This document shows positions 59,692 to 64,000 of a stretch of DNA of 64,000 nt, piece by piece. The notes below the pieces were generated by a model. That model saw only the letters and a program-made list of their open reading frames with translations. It was not told where the DNA came from and did not search any database. This DNA is from Neobittarella massiliensis (ex Bilen et al. 2018) (GTDB lineage: Bacteria; Bacillota; Clostridia; Oscillospirales; Ruminococcaceae), in NCBI RefSeq assembly GCF_900289145.1, contig NZ_OKQO01000007.1:215107-279106 (forward strand), written 5' to 3'. Position 1 is the first letter of the stretch. The number at the start of each line of letters is the position of its first letter. A program made the translations under genes and the position numbers.

Positions 59692-60546
59692 TTACTGTGC
59701 CGCGCCCAGGACTTTTAACAGCTTTGGGGCGTTGAGCGACTGGGCCCAGAGCATATCGAAGCACTGGTCGAAGTTGGCCTTTTCGTGCAGCAGCAGACGG
59801 CCGCGGCAGGGGCCGGGCAGCACCTCTACCTCGGCGTGAAAGCGCTGCCAGGTGGCAGTCTCGGGGTGCAGGTACGCGGCGGCGGCGATGGCTTTGGCAA
59901 GATCGATGGGGTCGGGGGTGGTGTAGTCGAGCCAGTCGCGGTGTTTTTGCTGCGGTGCGGGCAGATCCAGCGCCCGGCTGATACCGGCCAGATCGGCGGC
60001 GGTAAAGCCGGCCTCTATCACCGGGTCAAGACCGATGAACTGGTAGGGGATGTCGCTCTCTAACACGATCTGCGCCGCCAGCGGGTCGGCCCAGAGACCG
60101 AACTCGCTGTAGGGGCCGGCATCGCCAAACTTGCGGGCGCCGCCCAGCACGGTGATCTTTTTGATGAGGTGGCGCTGGTCGTGGTACTTTTTGATAAAGA
60201 TGGCCAGGTTGGTGAGCGGACCGGCGGCCAGCAGCTGGATGTCGCCGCCGGCGGCCAGTGCCGCGCGGTAGATGGCGTCCCAGGCCCAGGTATCTTGCGG
60301 CTCCGGGTCTGACCAGGCGGCAAAGCGGTACTCGCCAAACAGGGGGCCGGCGGCGCCCAGATAGACCGGGACGCCGTCTGGGCCGCCCAGACACTGCTGC
60401 AGTGCCCGGCGGGCATCCTGCACCGGCTGGCGGCCGTACACGGCGGTGACCGCCTGCAGCTGGTGCTGCTTAGACGCGCGGCACAGGCGCACCACCGCCG
60501 GCAGGTCGGGGGTGAGGCCGATATCCAGTAACAGTTTTTCTCTCAT
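59692..60546 (-). CDS. Nucleoside hydrolase-like protein with degenerate metal site
   Basis: 284 residues, recognisable by 'QLLAAGPLTNLAIFIKKY', 'TVLGGARKFGDAGPYSEFGL' and 'DPLAAQIVLESDIP'. The N-terminal DxDxGxDD Ca-binding motif is replaced by 'LLLDIGLTPDLPAVV', which lacks the paired Asp residues, and no aligned late His-Asp is evident ('DPIDLAKAIAAAAYL' keeps one Asp). Probably not a normal hydrolase; may be a binding or regulatory partner of the intact enzyme encoded just upstream (15-nt gap). Confidence 0.8.
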   Translation of the reverse strand: MREKLLLDIGLTPDLPAVVRLCRASKQHQLQAVTAVYGRQPVQDARRALQQCLGGPDGVPVYLGAAGPLFGEYRFAAWSDPEPQDTWAWDAIYRAALAAGGDIQLLAAGPLTNLAIFIKKYHDQRHLIKKITVLGGARKFGDAGPYSEFGLWADPLAAQIVLESDIPYQFIGLDPVIEAGFTAADLAGISRALDLPAPQQKHRDWLDYTTPDPIDLAKAIAAAAYLHPETATWQRFHAEVEVLPGPCRGRLLLHEKANFDQCFDMLWAQSLNAPKLLKVLGAAQ

Positions 60547-60560
60547 GGTCGCTTCTCCTC

Positions 60561-61508
60561 TCAGGCAAAGTAGCGGGCGGCGCTGAACACCAGCGGCACA
60601 AAGCGCCGGCGGTCACAGTCGTAGGCCACATCGGTATTGGGCGGGCAGGCCTGCCGGTCGGACCCGGGGCCGGTGATATGGGTGACCGAACAGCCCCGGG
60701 TGCGCTGACCGAACACATCGATCTCGACAAAATAGGGGCGGGTCTTTACGATGGTGGGGTCGATGAGCCAAGCCACCGGCACCGAATCGTGAGGCAGCAC
60801 CGTGCCAAGGCCCTCGGAGGTGCGGTACATCTTGTAGTAGTCGAACATCTCGGCCATCAGGGTGCCGCCGGTGGTGCCCAGTGCCCGCAGCTGCTCTACT
60901 TCTTCCAGCGTGAGCACCGCCTTCCAGGTGACGTCCAGCCCGCACATGAGGATAGGCACCCCTGCCTGGAACACGATGTGGGCGGCGTCGGGATCGTGCC
61001 AGAAGTTGAACTCGCTGGCCGGGTCTACGTTGCCCGACGCGGCCGAGCCGCCCATGAGCGCGATGCGGGCCAGCTTGTGTTTTAAGTCGGGGTGGGCCAG
61101 CAGTGCCGCGGCCACGTTGGTGAGCGGACCCAGGGCGATGAGGGTCATGGGCGCGTCGCAGCTGCAAGCGGTGCGGTAGATGAAGTCGCAGACATTTTCG
61201 TCGAGAGGTGCTTTTTGAGTGGGGCGAAAGACCGGGCCGTCGAGACCGGTGCGGCCGTGCACCGAGACGGCCGGGCGGCAGGGACCGCGAAACGGTTTGG
61301 CGATACCGCGCAGCACCGGGATATCGGTGACGCCCAACCGGTCGAACACCTTGAGCATATTGTCGGGCAGGTAGTCGAGCAGGCCGTTGCCCGGCACACA
61401 GGTGATGCCGCGGATGTCGAACTTGCCGCTGGCGATGGCCATCATAATGGCGCCCACGTCGTCGTGGCCGGGATCGCAGTCGATGATGACCGGCATTTTT
61501 TTACACAT
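60561..61508 (-). CDS. Nucleoside hydrolase
   Basis: 315 residues with an intact 'VIIDCDPGHDDVGAIMMAI' Ca site, 'TLIALGPLTNVAAALLAHP', 'LMGGSAASGNVDPASEFN' and the late catalytic region 'VLPHDSVPVAWLIDP'. First gene of a pair with the degenerate paralogue; AGGAGG is seven bases before the ATG. Divergent from a Crp/Fnr-type gene that may control it. Confidence 0.92.
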   Translation of the reverse strand: MCKKMPVIIDCDPGHDDVGAIMMAIASGKFDIRGITCVPGNGLLDYLPDNMLKVFDRLGVTDIPVLRGIAKPFRGPCRPAVSVHGRTGLDGPVFRPTQKAPLDENVCDFIYRTACSCDAPMTLIALGPLTNVAAALLAHPDLKHKLARIALMGGSAASGNVDPASEFNFWHDPDAAHIVFQAGVPILMCGLDVTWKAVLTLEEVEQLRALGTTGGTLMAEMFDYYKMYRTSEGLGTVLPHDSVPVAWLIDPTIVKTRPYFVEIDVFGQRTRGCSVTHITGPGSDRQACPPNTDVAYDCDRRRFVPLVFSAARYFA

Positions 61509-61633
61509 GGTGGTTCCTCCTTTTATCGTCGCGTGGTGTTTGTGTTATACTGTATATAAAAGCCGGCACCGCTGCCGCAGCGGTACTAGACCGGATAGCC
61601 GACGGGTTGCCGAAAGCGCTGGAGGTGGAACTT

Positions 61634-62245
61634 ATGGACCTGATCTTACACATGCCCGACTGGGTGCGCGAAGCTGCCAAAGAGCTGTGCTTTGCCCCTG
61701 ACCAGCCGCTGTTTATGCCCGGCGACTGCGCCGAGCGGGTGTACTTTTTGCTGCAGGGGCGGGCCGACATCTGGTGTATGTCGCCCCAGGGGCAGCGGGT
61801 GCAGCTGCAGCAGCGGGGGCCGGGCAGCTGTGTAGGCGAGATGGAGGCATTGACCGGACACACGCTGGTCAATGCCGTAACGGCGGTGACCAACTGCCGC
61901 TGTTTGGCGCTGCCGGCCGACACCTTTTTGCAGTGGGCGCGCGCGGACGCCGACCTGGCGTGGCAGCTTATGCGGTACCTGGCCCACACGGCGCTGGAAT
62001 TTGGGGCTTTTGCCGCGGTGGGCATTTCCGGCCAGCTGGCGCAGAAGGTGGCCTACCTGCTGCTGTACAGCCCCGACGGGCAGCAGACCCGGGCCCAGCT
62101 GCTGGCGCGCACCGGCGCCTCGGGCCGCAATTTGAACCGGGTGCTGCGCCGCCTGCAGCAGCTGGGCTGTATCAGTGCCGGCGGTACGGTGGTGCGGGTG
62201 TGCGACAGAGAGACCCTGTTTTCAGTATACTGCAGCGACCGCTAG
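61634..62245 (+). CDS. Crp/Fnr-family transcription regulator
   Basis: 203 residues. cNMP-binding-like beta-barrel ('FMPGDCAERVYFLLQGRADI', 'GSCVGEMEALTGHTL'), a long helix, and a Crp-type helix-turn-helix ('TRAQLLARTGASGRNLNRVL', 'RRLQQLGCIS'). No Cys cluster motif of Fnr at the N-terminus and no clear cAMP phosphate-cassette Arg, so the signal is unknown. GGAGG is eight bases before the ATG at 61634. Sits divergent from the nucleoside hydrolase pair (126-base gap). Confidence 0.88.
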   Translation: MDLILHMPDWVREAAKELCFAPDQPLFMPGDCAERVYFLLQGRADIWCMSPQGQRVQLQQRGPGSCVGEMEALTGHTLVNAVTAVTNCRCLALPADTFLQWARADADLAWQLMRYLAHTALEFGAFAAVGISGQLAQKVAYLLLYSPDGQQTRAQLLARTGASGRNLNRVLRRLQQLGCISAGGTVVRVCDRETLFSVYCSDR

Positions 62246-62320
62246 GCCCGCCAAGGACAGCTGTCCGCACAGTTTGGGGCGGCGGGCGGCAGGCAGCTGC
62301 GGCCCCGGGATGCCGGGCAG

Positions 62321-62366
62321 CAAAAAAGCGCACCGGAGAGCGGCAGGAGCCGCTTTTCGGTGCGCT
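62321..62366 (-). terminator. Second terminator-like hairpin, minus strand
   Basis: agcgcaccggagagcggc/gccgcttttcggtgcgct stem with T6 on the minus strand side; lies beyond the main htrA terminator. Confidence 0.6.
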
Positions 62367-62482
62367 GGGTGGTGTGTGCGGCCCCGCGGGGGGCGCGCGC
62401 CGGCACACACCTCTATATAAACGGGTACCGGCATGCGCGGGACCCAACACCGCATACTATGCCGGGGCGGGCAGGCGGGTAC

Positions 62483-62522
62483 AAAAGAGCGGGGCGCCGA
62501 TGGTGGGCGCCCCGCTCTTTTT
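62483..62522. terminator. Bidirectional terminator of htrA-like and Crp-like genes
   Basis: aaaagagcggggcgcc/gggcgccccgctcttttt with a 6-nt loop. Confidence 0.92.
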
Positions 62523-62596
62523 GCCGGCCGGACCCCAAAAAGGCCGCCGGTACTGCTATTTTTTACAGGTGGTGCACGACAGAGATTTTCTGCCCG

Positions 62597-63880
62597 CTAG
62601 GAGGCGGAGCTGGCGCCGGTATCCTCCTGCAGCTCCACGACCACCTCGAAGGTCTTGTCGGCCCCGCTCTGCGATTTGCGGTAGATGGTCATTTTGATCT
62701 TGTCGCCGGGCTTTTGGCCCTTGAGCTGGTTTTGCAGGTCGTCGAAGCTGGTGATATCGGTGCCGTTTACTTTGGTGATGACGTCGCCGACCTGTACGCC
62801 CACGCCGTCCATGCTGCCGCCGGGATTGATCTGCTTGATATACAGGCCCTGGGGCAGATCGTTTATTTTGGCCAGCGTCTCGTTGATCTCGGTGACGCTG
62901 ATGCCCAGCTTGACCCGGTCTTTGACGTAGCCGTTTTGCATGAGGCTGTCGATGATGGGTTTGGCGTCGTTGATGGCGATGGCAAAACCGATCCCCTCAT
63001 AGTCGGTGGCGGCGATCTTGGAGGAGTTGATGCCAACCACCTGGCCGTACATGTTGGCCAGCGCGCCGCCGGAGTTGCCGGGGTTGATGGCGGCGTCGGT
63101 CTGGATGCAATTCATGGAGTAGGCGCCGGAGGTGCTGGCGATCTGCCGGTTGATAGCCGAGACATAGCCGTAGGTGACACTGCCGGCCAGCGTGGGGCCG
63201 CCCGGGTTGCCCACGGCGGCCACCTGCTCGCCCACCTCCATCTGGTCGGAGTTGCCCAGCTCGGCGGGGGTGAGATTTTTGGCCTCGATCTTGACTACGG
63301 CCAGGTCGGTCTTGGCGTCGGTGCCGATGACGGTGCCGCTGTAGTCCTCGCCGTTGTTGAGGGTGACGGTGACGCCGATGGCGCCCGAGACCACATGGGC
63401 GTTGGTGACGATATAGCCGTCTTCAGAGATGATGATGCCCGAGCCGTAGCTGGAGGCCTCGACTGTGCCGGCCTGGTTATAGGTGGCGATGCCCACCACC
63501 GAGGGCTTTAATTTGGCGGCCACCTGCTCGGTAGTCAGCTTTTCGCCGGCGGCGGGCAGCGCACTGCCGGAAGAGCCGCTGTCGGGCTTGTCGTTGATGC
63601 TGACCCCGCCGCTGGACGAGGCCCTGCTGGAGGTGCCGTCTTCTCCCACGGTGCCTTTGTAGATGTAGCCGGCGCCGATGATGATGCCCGCCAGCGCCAC
63701 CACACAGCACAGGATGGCGCCGAACACCACCACGCCTTTTCCCTTACGGCGGGGCGGGGTGGGCTGGGGCGCCGACCCGGGGGCGCCCTGCGCGGACTGC
63801 CCGGGATCGAAAGAGAAGGGGCGGGCGCCCGGCTCTTTTACACCCCTTGAGGGGGATAAGAGAGAGGACCCGGACCACAT
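62597..63880 (-). CDS. HtrA/DegP-like serine protease with PDZ domain
   Basis: 427 residues as read. Proline-rich cytoplasmic N-tail, one membrane helix (~50-73), Ser/Gly linker, trypsin-like domain (~115-310) with catalytic His 'VTNAHVVSG', Asp 'AKTDLAVVKI', Ser 'NPGNSGGALA', and one PDZ domain (~330-415, 'GLYIKQINPGGSMDGVGVQV'). Degrades misfolded proteins at the cell surface. The start at 63880 lacks a ribosome binding site; the frame stays open toward the window edge where sequence quality is doubtful, so the true N-terminus may lie outside. Confidence 0.92.
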   Translation of the reverse strand: MWSGSSLLSPSRGVKEPGARPFSFDPGQSAQGAPGSAPQPTPPRRKGKGVVVFGAILCCVVALAGIIIGAGYIYKGTVGEDGTSSRASSSGGVSINDKPDSGSSGSALPAAGEKLTTEQVAAKLKPSVVGIATYNQAGTVEASSYGSGIIISEDGYIVTNAHVVSGAIGVTVTLNNGEDYSGTVIGTDAKTDLAVVKIEAKNLTPAELGNSDQMEVGEQVAAVGNPGGPTLAGSVTYGYVSAINRQIASTSGAYSMNCIQTDAAINPGNSGGALANMYGQVVGINSSKIAATDYEGIGFAIAINDAKPIIDSLMQNGYVKDRVKLGISVTEINETLAKINDLPQGLYIKQINPGGSMDGVGVQVGDVITKVNGTDITSFDDLQNQLKGQKPGDKIKMTIYRKSQSGADKTFEVVVELQEDTGASSAS

Positions 63881-63899
63881 CCAGCCGGGGGGGATAAGG

Positions 63900-64000
63900 G
63901 AGCACCCCCCCCCCCGGGGGGCCGGGGCGCCCCCGGCGCTCGCGGGCCCCCCCCCCGCCCTGCCGCCCCCCGCGCGCCGCCCCCCCCCGCACGCGCCCGC
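63900..64000. other. Low-complexity GC-only contig end
   Basis: Runs of C and G up to 11 bases and little A/T. Probably sequencing or assembly artefact. The reading frame translations here should not be trusted. Confidence 0.7.

Larger units (their letters stand above)
62246..62596. other. Convergent intergenic region
   Basis: 350 bases with two hairpins (62321-62366 and 62483-62522); no gene supported. Confidence 0.55.

Overview
This 64 kb window is chromosomal DNA of a GC-rich, spore-forming Gram-positive bacterium, most likely a gut clostridium of the Oscillospirales/Ruminococcaceae type. The basis is a SpoVT gene, a CD1871A-type CXXC small protein, a clostridial rimP-nusA-ylxR-ylxQ-infB-rbfA-nrnA-truB-ribF cluster followed by rpsO and pnp, strong AGGAGG ribosome binding sites, and intrinsic terminators between most transcription units. 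This is inference from gene content; no 16S or tRNA gene was seen. The last ~100 bases (63900-64000) are homopolymer-rich and look like a low-quality contig end.

Layout. 63-3460: DUF1893 protein, L-cysteine desulfidase-like enzyme, ACT-domain protein, AlkD-type DNA glycosylase. 3557-21411: a 17,855-bp integrated element bounded by 48-bp perfect direct repeats (3509-3556 and 21364-21411). It sits in the 3' end of a YjjG-like HAD phosphatase gene (21294-22004) and supplies a substitute C-terminus; the original C-terminal codons remain next to alkD at 3457-3556. Its left half is a phage-like early module (tyrosine integrase, fused MNT-HEPN protein, CI-like repressor, Cro-like regulators with three operators, DnaD-like and DnaB-like replication proteins, sigma-like factor, ribbon-helix-helix operon with four palindromic operators, a run of tiny overlapping genes). 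Its right half is AT-richer cargo: decayed nucleoside hydrolase genes, a hybrid histidine kinase / Hpt / REC-HD-GYP-GGDEF signalling operon, and a regulator with two GntR-type DNA-binding domains. No capsid, terminase, portal or relaxase gene is present, so it is best called a satellite-like or integrative mobilizable-like element rather than a prophage.

22005-24079 is about 2 kb with no credible gene but with low-complexity CCAG-rich repeats. 24080-25755: TlpA-like lipoprotein, CXXC peptide and polytopic 4Fe-4S protein. 25935-36240: nucleoside hydrolase, metG-tatD, three tandem PfkB kinases, a membrane-anchored unknown, proB-proA. 37121-50968: AbgB-like amidohydrolase, pnp, rpsO, the nusA/infB operon with an apparent attenuator before rimP, spoVT. 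51208-56553: another nucleoside hydrolase, a membrane-anchored putative glycosidase-like protein, and an unusual Rnf-like operon encoding only D, E and A subunits in which all four cysteines expected to bind the core 2Fe-2S cluster are replaced; then a MecA-like adaptor. 56647-63880: rpe, aldo/keto reductase with ferredoxin motifs, GNAT acetyltransferase, a nucleoside hydrolase pair (one with a ruined metal site) divergent from a Crp/Fnr regulator, and an HtrA-type protease.

Themes: repeated nucleoside hydrolases (four chromosomal, two decayed in the element) and sugar kinases suggest heavy nucleoside/ribose salvage. The two strongest leads for something new are the cysteine-less D-E-A Rnf-like complex and the element that recodes the C-terminus of its HAD target gene while carrying a c-di-GMP signalling operon.
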